Positions 1 to 7,641 of a stretch of 40,756 bases of DNA are shown here, piece after piece. Position 1 is the stretch's first letter, and each line of letters starts with the position of its first letter. The stretch is from NCBI GenBank assembly GCA_949297125.1, contig CASFRS010000022.1, positions 1 through 40,756 of the forward strand. The letters run 5' to 3'. A program made the position numbers and the translations under genes. The stretch comes from an uncultured Bacteroidales bacterium. GTDB lineage: Bacteria > Bacteroidota > Bacteroidia > Bacteroidales > G3-4614. The notes below the pieces were generated by a model, which saw only the letters and a program-made list of their open reading frames with translations, searched no databases and was not told the DNA's origin.

Positions 1-83
1 CAACAGGTTGTAGTTGTTTTATGCGCAATGAATTCTTGCTTGCACCACGCACAGATTCGTCTGATTTCAATGTTGCTACTCAT
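1..83 (-). CDS. N-terminus of a small zinc-finger/HTH DNA-binding protein of an integrative element (partial)
   Basis: Reading leftward from an ATG at 83, the first 27 residues begin MSSNIEIRRICAWCKQEF and run off the window edge. The C-x2-C pair (C11, C14) followed by a third cysteine at 27 fits the start of a small zinc-binding, helix-turn-helix protein that I recognise from Bacteroidota integrative elements, where it usually sits beside a tyrosine recombinase and is thought to act like an excisionase. A purine-rich ribosome-binding region (GGAG repeated twice) precedes the ATG. The gene points away from mnmE, as expected for an element inserted at the mnmE 3' end. The family assignment rests on a short N-terminus and is tentative. 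Confidence 0.55.
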   Translation of the reverse strand, partial: MSSNIEIRRICAWCKQEFIAHKTTTTC

Positions 84-333
84 GTTATTTCTCCTTATTT
101 CTCCAATATTTTTGTATAACTCCGTAAAATCCCGTAAAATGGCGTAAAAGTTCTCCACGACCTTGCCAACGATAATCCTCGGATTTTCGTGGTGAGGTAC
201 ACAGGAGGTACAAAAAATGGCGTAAAAAGGCTTAGCAACGATTATCAACGATACTTGAGCAACAAAAAAGGCGTCCGTAAAGAGCGCCATATTAATCGAT
301 TATAATCAATTTAACTATTTGATAATCAAATGT
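84..333. other. Element end region with two short repeat families next to the mnmE 3' end
   Basis: This AT-rich stretch holds no convincing gene. CGTAAAA occurs at 123-129, 133-139 and 143-149, exactly 10 bp apart, and again at 221-227, with a related copy near 276. CAACGAT occurs at 167-173, 236-242 and 246-252. Phased short repeats beside a recombination target resemble arm-type integrase or excisionase binding sites. That role is inferred. Confidence 0.45.
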
Positions 334-1740
334 TTACTTACCGATGCAAAAGCGGGAGAAGATGGTTTGGAGGAGGTCGGAGGGGGTTATTTCGCCGGTT
401 ATTTCGCCTATGTAGTGTGTGGCTTCGCGTATGTCTTGTGCCAGCAGGTCGGACGGGATGGCGGTTTGCAGTCCTTCTATTACGCGCTGCATGGCCGACC
501 GTGCATGTACAAGGGCTTCGTAGTGCCGGATATTTGAAACTACTATGTCGTTTTCATATTCTGGGCGGCGGGCTGCCGATTTCAATGCTGCAAACAGTTC
601 GTCCATTCCGTATCCTGTACGGGCCGATACAGGTATTACCTTGCCTTTTCCCATACCGGTCTGTCTTTCGGTTTTTTCTATACTGCCGGCTATCTCGGCA
701 GGGGTTTTAAGGTCGCATTTTGTAAGTAGCAGAATTACGTCCTTGTCGGCTTTCTGTATCGCGGCATATTGGGGCGAGAGGTCTTCGTTTATATCGGACA
801 GCCACAGCACTATTGCCGACTGTTCTATTTTCCTGTACGTGCGTTCTATTCCCATACGCTCTATGCTGTCGCTTGTCTCGCGTATTCCTGCCGTGTCTAT
901 GAAACGGTACAACACGCCGCCTATTGTTACGGTATCCTCTATCGTATCGCGCGTTGTGCCGTGTATGTCTGATACTATGGCTTTTTCTTCGCCCAGAATC
1001 CTGTTCAGCAATGTCGATTTCCCGGCATTTGTTTCTCCCGCTATGGTTACGGGTATTCCGTTTTTTATGGCATTGCCTGTTGCAAAGCTTTCTACAAGGC
1101 GCGTTATGCGTGCCTGCAGTTCATTTGCAAGGTTGAAGAGACGGGTGCGGTCGGCAAACTCCACTTCTTCTTCCGAGAAGTCGAGTTCCAGTTCTATCAA
1201 CGATGCAAAGTCAATCATCTTGTCGCGCAATTCGTTGAGCGCACGGCTGAACCCGCCGCGCATCTGGGTTACGGCCAGGCGGTGCGATGCCGCCGTCCTG
1301 GCCGCAATCACATCGGCTATTCCTTCTGCCTGGGCAAGGTCTATCTTCTTGTTCAGGTATGCCCGCCGCGTATATTCACCGGGGGTAGCCATACGGCATC
1401 CTGCCGCTATCAGAAGTTCCAGTACCTTTTGCTGTATGTACTCCGAGCCGTGGCACGATATTTCAACAACGTCCTCGCCCGTAAACGAATGCGGGGTACG
1501 GTATACGGCGGCAACTGCCGTGTCTATTATCTCCCCCGCCGGGGTTACTATGTTTCCGTACAGCATGGTATAGGGGGCGGTATCGGCTATTTTTTTCTGC
1601 CTTGCCGCTTTGAATACCGCATCGGCTGCTTGCAGCGAGTTATTGCCGCTTATGCGTATTACCGCTATGCCGCCGCGCCCGGGCGGGGTTGAAACGGCGC
1701 ATATCGTATCGCCGGTATTTGCTGAAGTTGTCATAACCAT
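334..1740 (-). CDS. mnmE: tRNA uridine-5-carboxymethylaminomethyl modification GTPase MnmE
   Basis: This is the GTPase that, with MnmG, installs the 5-carboxymethylaminomethyl group on wobble uridine 34 of certain tRNAs in the cytoplasm. The 468-residue length is normal. An N-terminal tetrahydrofolate-binding domain (about 1-120) is followed by a helical domain into which the G domain is inserted: G1 GETNAGKST (235-243), the G2 threonine in HGTTRD, G3 DTAG (282-285) and G4 TKCD. The C-terminal FCIGK carries the catalytic cysteine (C465) and is complete. The start at 1740 overlaps the stop of the upstream endonuclease gene; a second ATG at 1734 gives an ATGA stop/start overlap and is an equally good start. 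The 3' end abuts what looks like a mobile element. Confidence 0.96.
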   Translation of the reverse strand: MVMTTSANTGDTICAVSTPPGRGGIAVIRISGNNSLQAADAVFKAARQKKIADTAPYTMLYGNIVTPAGEIIDTAVAAVYRTPHSFTGEDVVEISCHGSEYIQQKVLELLIAAGCRMATPGEYTRRAYLNKKIDLAQAEGIADVIAARTAASHRLAVTQMRGGFSRALNELRDKMIDFASLIELELDFSEEEVEFADRTRLFNLANELQARITRLVESFATGNAIKNGIPVTIAGETNAGKSTLLNRILGEEKAIVSDIHGTTRDTIEDTVTIGGVLYRFIDTAGIRETSDSIERMGIERTYRKIEQSAIVLWLSDINEDLSPQYAAIQKADKDVILLLTKCDLKTPAEIAGSIEKTERQTGMGKGKVIPVSARTGYGMDELFAALKSAARRPEYENDIVVSNIRHYEALVHARSAMQRVIEGLQTAIPSDLLAQDIREATHYIGEITGEITPSDLLQTIFSRFCIGK

Positions 1741-2678
1741 GCTTCGTAGTCGTTGCTTTGCTCTATTCTTTCTTCTATGGAATCGGGGTAAGGGGTAAAA
1801 AAGTCCATACCTGTTATCCTCTCTATGCTGTCTACCGGAACGGCATAATTTTCAAGCCGCCCGCTTCGGTTTTCGTTGGGAAAAATAAAACCTATCGCCC
1901 GCGGCTCCCTTATGTACGGGGCGGTTATAACCTTGTAATACGCACGCGGTACCGCTACACGGCCGGGCCCTATCTTTTTTGCAGTTTTGCCCGTTATGGT
2001 ACCGCACACTACAACTATCGCGCTGTCGCGGACAGCCCATTTGCGGATACTTTCTTCAAGCGTTTTCCACACTCCGCGGTTCAACTTGGGGGCTTGCGGT
2101 GCAATGTTTGTGTAATAGAACGATTCCCGCATAACCTGTCTCCCCCACTTCATGTCGCCGGCCGGGGCCATGTGCCCCTTGTCGTACCCGCTCCGGTAAT
2201 AGTCGGCATCGGTTGCGCAAGCGTACCTGCATGCGGGGTCGGGAATGAAGCGGTTACTCCGTTTTTCTCGTCCGCGGGTTTCCTCACGGGTAAGTTCGTA
2301 AGCCACCCAGTCGGGTGTTTTTGTCGCACCGTTATACGAAACGGTGTATCCCGTATGCTCTATTAACTGCGACGTGGCAGTCGGTTCCCATTGCGGGATT
2401 TCCATATCGGCATATTGCGGAACCGGATATGGCGGAACATCGGTATCTTGCCGATATTCGCGCTTTGCCTTCACGGCCGTTTCCGCTATGGCATCGTGTA
2501 TCTGCCTGTCGCACGAATAGTATAGCACCACCGACACTGCTGCAACTATGGCAAGGACAACCATTATGCGCATTGTCCAGTCTGCGCCCTCTTTCCGTTT
2601 GGCTTTGGACGTGCGCCGCCTGGCTGCCGGTTTTCCGGCAGTTTTCCTTTTCGCAGGTTTTCTTCTGGTTGCTGCCAT
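1731..2678 (-). CDS. Membrane-anchored DNA/RNA non-specific endonuclease (NUC1/EndA family)
   Basis: This is a 315-residue metal-dependent nuclease of the beta-beta-alpha-metal superfamily. The catalytic motif DKGHMAP places the general-base histidine at H169, and the family pattern YTNIAPQ...N-x-G-x-W-x3-E follows at about 189-209 with the metal-binding asparagine N191 and E209. A very basic N-terminus (1-30, rich in K and R) precedes one transmembrane helix (about 36-54), so the nuclease domain should face the periplasm. The start is the ATG at 2678; an open frame continues much further upstream but is antisense to pepT and lacks family similarity. It overlaps mnmE by a few bases, so the two are probably co-transcribed. 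Members of the family act in nucleic-acid scavenging or DNA uptake; the role here is unknown. Confidence 0.88.
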   Translation of the reverse strand: MAATRRKPAKRKTAGKPAARRRTSKAKRKEGADWTMRIMVVLAIVAAVSVVLYYSCDRQIHDAIAETAVKAKREYRQDTDVPPYPVPQYADMEIPQWEPTATSQLIEHTGYTVSYNGATKTPDWVAYELTREETRGREKRSNRFIPDPACRYACATDADYYRSGYDKGHMAPAGDMKWGRQVMRESFYYTNIAPQAPKLNRGVWKTLEESIRKWAVRDSAIVVVCGTITGKTAKKIGPGRVAVPRAYYKVITAPYIREPRAIGFIFPNENRSGRLENYAVPVDSIERITGMDFFTPYPDSIEERIEQSNDYEAWL

Positions 2679-2699
2679 GTTCTTTATTCTATTGCGGCG

Positions 2700-2707
2700 C
2701 AAATTTA
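2700..2707 (-). promoter_or_regulatory. Candidate -7 element for the endonuclease-mnmE transcript
   Basis: TAAATTTG on the minus strand matches the Bacteroidota -7 consensus TAnnTTTG, 21 bp upstream of the endonuclease start. No clear -33 TTTG lies at the usual 19-21 bp, so support is moderate. Confidence 0.35.
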
Positions 2708-2719
2708 AGAAAAAAACCG

Positions 2720-2727
2720 TACTTTTG
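2720..2727 (+). promoter_or_regulatory. Candidate -7 element for pepT-miaA
   Basis: TACTTTTG matches TAnnTTTG and lies 116 bp before the pepT start, back to back with the divergent candidate at 2700-2707. A good -33 box is not visible. Confidence 0.35.
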
Positions 2728-2843
2728 CCGTGTAGTTCTCCGCCGCACGGCTGCACTGTTTTCAGCCCGTCCGGGGTGCAACATACCCGGCCCTTGCAGG
2801 CGGGAAAAGGGGTTTTTCGTTTCCTACTATTAAGTTTACGGTT

Positions 2844-4082
2844 ATGACAAGCGTTACTGACAGGTTTTTGAGTTACATCAAGTACGATACGCAATCGGAC
2901 GAGTTTACGAATCTGACTCCGAGTACACCCGGGCAGATGATATTCGCCCAGGCCCTTGCCGACGAGTTGAAACGCATCGGGGTAGAGGATGTCGTCGTGG
3001 ACGACAACGGTTATGTCATGGGTACTGTACCGGCTACATGCAGCCGCACCCTGCCGGTAATAGGATTCATAGCGCACATGGATACATCGCCCGACATGAG
3101 CGGGCGGAATATCGCGCCGCGCATTGTACGCGGATACGACGGCGGCGACATCACCCTTTGCGAAGAAGAAGGGATAGTGCTGAGCCCCGCTGACTTTCCC
3201 GAACTGAAAGAATACACCGGCGAAGATATTATCGTTACCAACGGAAAAACCCTTCTCGGTGCGGACGACAAGGCCGGGATAGCCGAAATAGTTACGGCCG
3301 CCGAATATCTTATCTCCCACCCCGAAATAGAGCACGGGAAGATACGCATAGCATTTACGCCCGACGAGGAGATTGGCAAGGGAACCGACAAGTTCGATGT
3401 AGAGCGTTTCGGCGCAGACTGGGCATATACCATGGACGGAGGCAAACGCGGGGAGATAGAGTTTGAGAATTTCAATGCCGCCGTAGCAAAAATCACCTTC
3501 AAGGGGCGCAACGTACATCCGGGATATGCAAAGCACAAAATGATAAACTCGTTACGCGTAGCCATACAGTACGCCATAATGCTGCCGCGCTGGGAAACGC
3601 CGGAACACACCGAAGGGTACGAAGGGTTCTATCACCTTATCTCGTGCGACGGCAGTGTGGAGAACACCACGCTTTCGTATATAATACGCGACCACGACCG
3701 CGACCGTTTTGAACGTCGCAAAAAAGAGTTCGTGCATCTCGTAAACAAGATAAACAAAGAATTTCCCGATTGCGCCAGTCTTGAAATAAAGGACCAGTAC
3801 TACAACATGAGGGAGAAAATAGAACCGGTGATGCACATAGTGGAACTTGCCAAACAGGCCATAAAGGCATGCGGTGTAGAGCCGCTGGTAGAACCTGTAC
3901 GCGGGGGGACCGACGGTGCGCGGCTGTCCTTCATGGGTCTCCCCTGCCCCAACATATTTGCCGGGGGCATGAATTTCCACGGCCGGTACGAGTACCTTCC
4001 CATAAAGTCGATGGAAAAGGCAGCCGAAGTCATAGTCGAAATTGCCAGACTGGCGGCGCTCCCCCGCCCCGACGGGAAATAG
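2844..4082 (+). CDS. pepT: Peptidase T (tripeptide aminopeptidase, M20 family)
   Basis: This is a cytoplasmic di-zinc aminopeptidase that removes the N-terminal residue of tripeptides. At 412 residues it has the normal length. Zinc and catalytic residues sit in the expected motifs: AHMDTSPD (H78, D80), GADDKAG (D141), PDEEIGKG (E175 as general base, E176 as ligand), YTMDGG (D198) and a C-terminal FHGRYEYLP histidine near residue 380. The M20 dimerisation domain lies in the middle (about 205-315). It heads a rightward run with miaA (30-bp gap) and an unknown lipoprotein. Nothing looks degraded. Confidence 0.95.
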   Translation: MTSVTDRFLSYIKYDTQSDEFTNLTPSTPGQMIFAQALADELKRIGVEDVVVDDNGYVMGTVPATCSRTLPVIGFIAHMDTSPDMSGRNIAPRIVRGYDGGDITLCEEEGIVLSPADFPELKEYTGEDIIVTNGKTLLGADDKAGIAEIVTAAEYLISHPEIEHGKIRIAFTPDEEIGKGTDKFDVERFGADWAYTMDGGKRGEIEFENFNAAVAKITFKGRNVHPGYAKHKMINSLRVAIQYAIMLPRWETPEHTEGYEGFYHLISCDGSVENTTLSYIIRDHDRDRFERRKKEFVHLVNKINKEFPDCASLEIKDQYYNMREKIEPVMHIVELAKQAIKACGVEPLVEPVRGGTDGARLSFMGLPCPNIFAGGMNFHGRYEYLPIKSMEKAAEVIVEIARLAALPRPDGK

Positions 4083-4112
4083 GACTCTTTCAAAACGCTT
4101 TCCGGTGCAGGC

Positions 4113-5006
4113 ATGAAAAGGGTGATAGTCATACTCGGCCCTACGGCAGCAGGGAAGACCGACCTTGCCATTGCCGTAGCGAAGAAATACGCATCGCCGG
4201 TCCTGTCGGCCGACAGCCGCCAACTCTACAAAGGGATGCGCATAGGTACGGCCGCCCCCTCCGAGAGCGAGATGGAAGGGGTAAAGCATTACTTTATAGG
4301 ATGCCTTGAACTGACGGACTATTACAGTGCGGCCCTCTACGAAGAGGCCTTTCTGAAACTCGCCGACGAACTTTTCCGTACACACGACACTCTGGTAATG
4401 TGCGGCGGCTCGATGATGTATATCGACGCCGTATGCGACGGCATAGACGAGATACCTACGGTATCGGACGAAGTCCGGCGCCGCACGGCCGACGATTTTG
4501 CCAAGTACGGACTTGAAGCCATGTGCGAGGAACTGCGCCGGTGCGACCCTGCGCTCTATTCAACAATCGACCTTAAAAACCACAAACGGGTAGTACACGC
4601 CGTAGAGATATGCCGAATGACGGGACGCCCCTTTTCGGAGCTACGCACCAACAGGCGCAAAAAACGCCCGTTCGAAATTGTGAAGATAGGGCTGACCCTG
4701 CCGCGCGAGGAACTTTTCGAAAGGATAGCAAAGCGTACCGACAAAATGATTGCCGACGGACTTGTGGAAGAAGCCCGCGGCCTATACCGATACAGAACGG
4801 AAAACGCGCTGAACACCGTAGGATACAAGGAGATATTCGACTATATCGACGGAAAATACCCGTTAGAGACAGCCATTGAAAAAATCAAGCGGAACACGCG
4901 CGTATATGCAAAAAAACAGATAACATGGTTCAAGCGCGACGAACGGATAAAATGGTTCTCCCCGCACGACCGGGACGAAATATTCCGATATATAGAAACA
5001 ATATAA
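4113..5006 (+). CDS. miaA: tRNA dimethylallyltransferase MiaA
   Basis: MiaA transfers the dimethylallyl group from DMAPP to N6 of adenine 37 in tRNAs that read codons starting with U. The P-loop GPTAAGKT (9-16) is followed by the family motif SADSRQLYKGMRIGTAAPS, which contains the catalytic aspartate. Later family motifs include KNHKRVVHAVEICRMTGRP and a C-terminal QITWFKRD. The length of 297 residues is typical. It lies 30 bp after pepT and 10 bp before a lipoprotein gene. With mnmE nearby, the locus carries two anticodon-loop modification genes, though on opposite strands. Confidence 0.95.
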   Translation: MKRVIVILGPTAAGKTDLAIAVAKKYASPVLSADSRQLYKGMRIGTAAPSESEMEGVKHYFIGCLELTDYYSAALYEEAFLKLADELFRTHDTLVMCGGSMMYIDAVCDGIDEIPTVSDEVRRRTADDFAKYGLEAMCEELRRCDPALYSTIDLKNHKRVVHAVEICRMTGRPFSELRTNRRKKRPFEIVKIGLTLPREELFERIAKRTDKMIADGLVEEARGLYRYRTENALNTVGYKEIFDYIDGKYPLETAIEKIKRNTRVYAKKQITWFKRDERIKWFSPHDRDEIFRYIETI

Positions 5007-5016
5007 AAAGCAAACC

Positions 5017-5955
5017 ATGAAACCGTACCATCACATATTCAGTTGCCTGACAATACTCGCCATTACCGTATCGTGCAACAGCAAAACAAACGGCAGCAGC
5101 ACAACCCAATCGGAAACAGCCGTACAAGAGACCCTTTCCGACAATTACGCGCCCTATTCCGATTTCATCAACAACAAAGATTTCAAAGGCATATACGATA
5201 CAGGCACAATAAAAGTGCTGGTTACAGACGACGCCAAAGTATTACCCGCAGAAACATTCAGCTATTACAGCTATACCGGAAGTTACAACGGCGAATATTA
5301 CGAAACGGAGACATACACCGAACACGAATGTTTCATTGCCTACACAGGCGATGAATACATGGTATTCGACGAAACCGGGCGCGAGATGATAGAACACGGA
5401 ATAACCGAATACGAACTCTACCCCTACGGCTCATACATATACGGAAAATCAGACCAGGGATGGAACGTTTACACCCTCGACAAATACGATTCAGAATGGA
5501 ACGACACCACCCCGCTCTGCAAAATATATTTCGAAAAATGCAAAATAACGCTCGACGGAGCCCTGCTGTTGGACAGTAACGGCGACGTATATCTTTCAAG
5601 GACAGACGAAGGCTATATGATGTTCATGAACATATCGGAAGAAGAACGGAACAGCCAGCAAGAAGAAATGATTGCACAACAGCGGCAACAGCTTATGATG
5701 CTGATATTCGCCAACATCATATCGGCCAACCAAAACCAGATAAACCAAATGAACAACCTCTACGATTCGTACAACGTCTCTACCCGTTCAGAAGAAGCGA
5801 TAAAAGCCGACATAGCAAAATACAAAGAACGCATAAACTACTGCGAATCACATATAAGCGACGGGACAGCCGAAGGTATGGGATACAGAAACATCATAGG
5901 CAATTACAAAAGGATGATACAAGAGCGCGAACAGGAACTGCAATACGCAAGATAA
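5017..5955 (+). CDS. Unknown lipoprotein with C-terminal coiled-coil region
   Basis: I do not recognise this 312-residue protein. A signal peptide ends in the lipobox ITVSC (C20), so it should be lipidated and envelope-anchored. Residues 30-195 are rich in Tyr, Asp, Glu and Gly with patterns such as YYSYTGSYNGEYYETETYTE. Residues 200-312 are rich in Gln, Glu, Lys and Met and probably form coiled coils (for example EEERNSQQEEMIAQQRQQ, then IKADIAKYKERINYCESH). Its start is 10 bp after the miaA stop, so it is probably translated from the same mRNA. Codon use is more AT-rich than in miaA. No catalytic motif is evident. Confidence 0.72.
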   Translation: MKPYHHIFSCLTILAITVSCNSKTNGSSTTQSETAVQETLSDNYAPYSDFINNKDFKGIYDTGTIKVLVTDDAKVLPAETFSYYSYTGSYNGEYYETETYTEHECFIAYTGDEYMVFDETGREMIEHGITEYELYPYGSYIYGKSDQGWNVYTLDKYDSEWNDTTPLCKIYFEKCKITLDGALLLDSNGDVYLSRTDEGYMMFMNISEEERNSQQEEMIAQQRQQLMMLIFANIISANQNQINQMNNLYDSYNVSTRSEEAIKADIAKYKERINYCESHISDGTAEGMGYRNIIGNYKRMIQEREQELQYAR

Positions 5956-6098
5956 AAACCAGCACACGGATAACAAGTTGCCCGCGCAGCATAATAAAGC
6001 AGTAATAACCGGCAGCAGCCAAACTGCCGATACCCTCCTGCCCCACTCCTCCACCAACGGCGGAGATATATAAGCAGCAACCTGATTATGATATAACC
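5956..6098. other. Convergent intergenic gap between the conserved block and the defence-like operon
   Basis: No gene is seen. A short inverted repeat (CGGCAG at 6010-6015, CTGCCG at 6024-6029) lacks a U-tract, so it is a weak terminator candidate at best. This is the left boundary of the lower-GC defence-like block; no direct repeat marking an insertion was noticed. Confidence 0.4.
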
Positions 6099-6842
6099 CT
6101 AAAAACGGATAAAACGTCTCCGGTTAAACAAAGGGAATCCCAACCCCCACCTTATTACAGGTTGCGGCTGCATCATTTTCAACCTTTGAACAGAAGCAAT
6201 ATGACCGGCAACTATTGACGGATTATTTCCGTTATCTACAGCCTCGCGAAGCAAACTAACGACTTTCCTTTTATCGAGATATTTGGCCGCACTGAATCTT
6301 TTAAGTGTATCAAATATAAAATCAATATTATTCACATACCCCACAAACATATCGTCCGAAGTATAACTGACATCTTTCAAAGTACAATTGCCGGCAAAAA
6401 GGACAATATTGAAAATCGGTAAACAGGCGAACTGTTCGGACTTTGCCCTCAGAGCCTTTATATGACCGTAATTCTGCATTAAAGGGTTATAAAAGCGATA
6501 CTTCTCTTTGCCGTAATTCAGAATCTGCGTCCAATATTTCTGTTTTTCATTACCAAACAACCAACCGCTATAATCTTTTACCTCTATAACAAGCAACCCT
6601 TGAGGCGTTGCAACAACAATATCTATCTGGGAATATTCACCATTTCTTTTTTTCAGATACAAGTCATGAAAAATAGCTTTGGGATGAACACCCATTTTCA
6701 ACAATCGGATTATCAACTTCCGCTCTGCCCTCGTTCCTCTATCGGGAGAAGAGACAGAACGAAGTAATTTCATATTTTGCCGGTAATGCAAAATTGAAAA
6801 TACAATACAACCCAGTATCAGGATGATAGCTATATATTCCAT
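6099..6842 (-). CDS. Membrane-anchored NERD-domain (nuclease-related) protein
   Basis: This 247-residue protein begins with a transmembrane helix (about 3-19) and then a cytoplasmic NERD domain (about 36-150). The pattern D74-IVV...LLVIEVKDYSG (E87-x-K89) is the PD-(D/E)xK-like signature of NERD domains, so a nuclease active site looks intact. The remaining ~100 residues, ending in a basic RRRFIRF tail, have no recognised domain. It is the last gene of a five-gene leftward operon and starts 19 bp after the TIR gene stop. NERD proteins are often found with DNA-processing enzymes and in defence loci. A nuclease arm acting at the membrane is inferred from motif and context. Confidence 0.8.
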   Translation of the reverse strand: MEYIAIILILGCIVFSILHYRQNMKLLRSVSSPDRGTRAERKLIIRLLKMGVHPKAIFHDLYLKKRNGEYSQIDIVVATPQGLLVIEVKDYSGWLFGNEKQKYWTQILNYGKEKYRFYNPLMQNYGHIKALRAKSEQFACLPIFNIVLFAGNCTLKDVSYTSDDMFVGYVNNIDFIFDTLKRFSAAKYLDKRKVVSLLREAVDNGNNPSIVAGHIASVQRLKMMQPQPVIRWGLGFPLFNRRRFIRF

Positions 6843-6861
6843 AACTTATTTATGCCATATT

Positions 6862-7635
6862 CTATTTTTCCACTGAATTAATAAAATCCTCTTTTGCTTT
6901 GTTAAAAGTTGGCCAGTTGGAATTTAGTCCATAATTATTACATAGTTCATCATAAAATTCATCCAGTTTGCGTTTATCCAAAATAGAAGCACCTTGCTTT
7001 ACCACATTCAAAAAGCCCATTTGGTCAAATGAAATGCCGGGAAGAATAAATGGTAAAATTCGTTTATTTTCTAAAGCCCAAGCAGCCCCCATTTCATTTT
7101 TACAAACATCACTTCTATTATAATTCTCAGATATAAATAGAAGTATATAATCGCACTGCTTCATGTTTTCAATAATTTTATCTCGAAAATCATCTCCAGT
7201 ACGTATAGCAGTAGGATCTAAGGTGCAAAATATATCTTCATCTTTGAATTCGCATCCTATTTTCAATATCTCTTTAATAAAGCTATTGACAATATCTTTA
7301 TCGTCAGTAGAATGGCTGATAAAGAATTTTTTCTTGCAATTAACATTGTCAACATATTTCATTTTAAGTACGCTGACAATTGCTACAACAGCACCAAAAG
7401 AGAATGGATTTACACAATTAGGGGTTCTTATTGATTGAAGTTCTTTATTCAGACGAATAAAACATTCTGGTTCTATATCCTTTATTTCTAATGCCAACTT
7501 ATTTAATATATCAACCAAAGCGTCTTCTCCCGGACAATATGTTTGACAGTGTGATCGTCCTCTGTTTCTTTGATTGATTGCCTTGGCAACATTATCGCAA
7601 ACTAGGGCGGCTTCTTCAATTATTTTCTTATTCAT
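6862..7635 (-). CDS. TIR-domain protein, candidate NAD-consuming effector
   Basis: The C-terminal part of this 257-residue protein is a TIR domain (about 103-230). It starts with KKFFISHSTDDKDIVNSFI and carries ISENYNRSDVCKNEMGAAW, in which E181 occupies the position of the catalytic glutamate of bacterial TIR NADases. The N-terminal ~100 residues, with several cysteines, have no recognised fold and could be a sensing or interaction domain. It lies 6 bp after the HEPN gene and 19 bp before the NERD gene. Bacterial TIR proteins in defence systems (for example Thoeris) deplete NAD+ or make signalling nucleotides on infection. No ThsA, STING or Argonaute partner is visible, so its trigger would have to come from the adjacent proteins. 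Enzymatic activity is inferred. Confidence 0.85.
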   Translation of the reverse strand: MNKKIIEEAALVCDNVAKAINQRNRGRSHCQTYCPGEDALVDILNKLALEIKDIEPECFIRLNKELQSIRTPNCVNPFSFGAVVAIVSVLKMKYVDNVNCKKKFFISHSTDDKDIVNSFIKEILKIGCEFKDEDIFCTLDPTAIRTGDDFRDKIIENMKQCDYILLFISENYNRSDVCKNEMGAAWALENKRILPFILPGISFDQMGFLNVVKQGASILDKRKLDEFYDELCNNYGLNSNWPTFNKAKEDFINSVEK

Positions 7636-7641
7636 AGTTTA

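Noticed and set aside
2679..3536. N-terminal extension giving a 601-residue endonuclease
   Set aside because: The extension is antisense to pepT and unlike the family. The ATG at 2678 gives a normal N-terminus with a basic stretch and one membrane helix.
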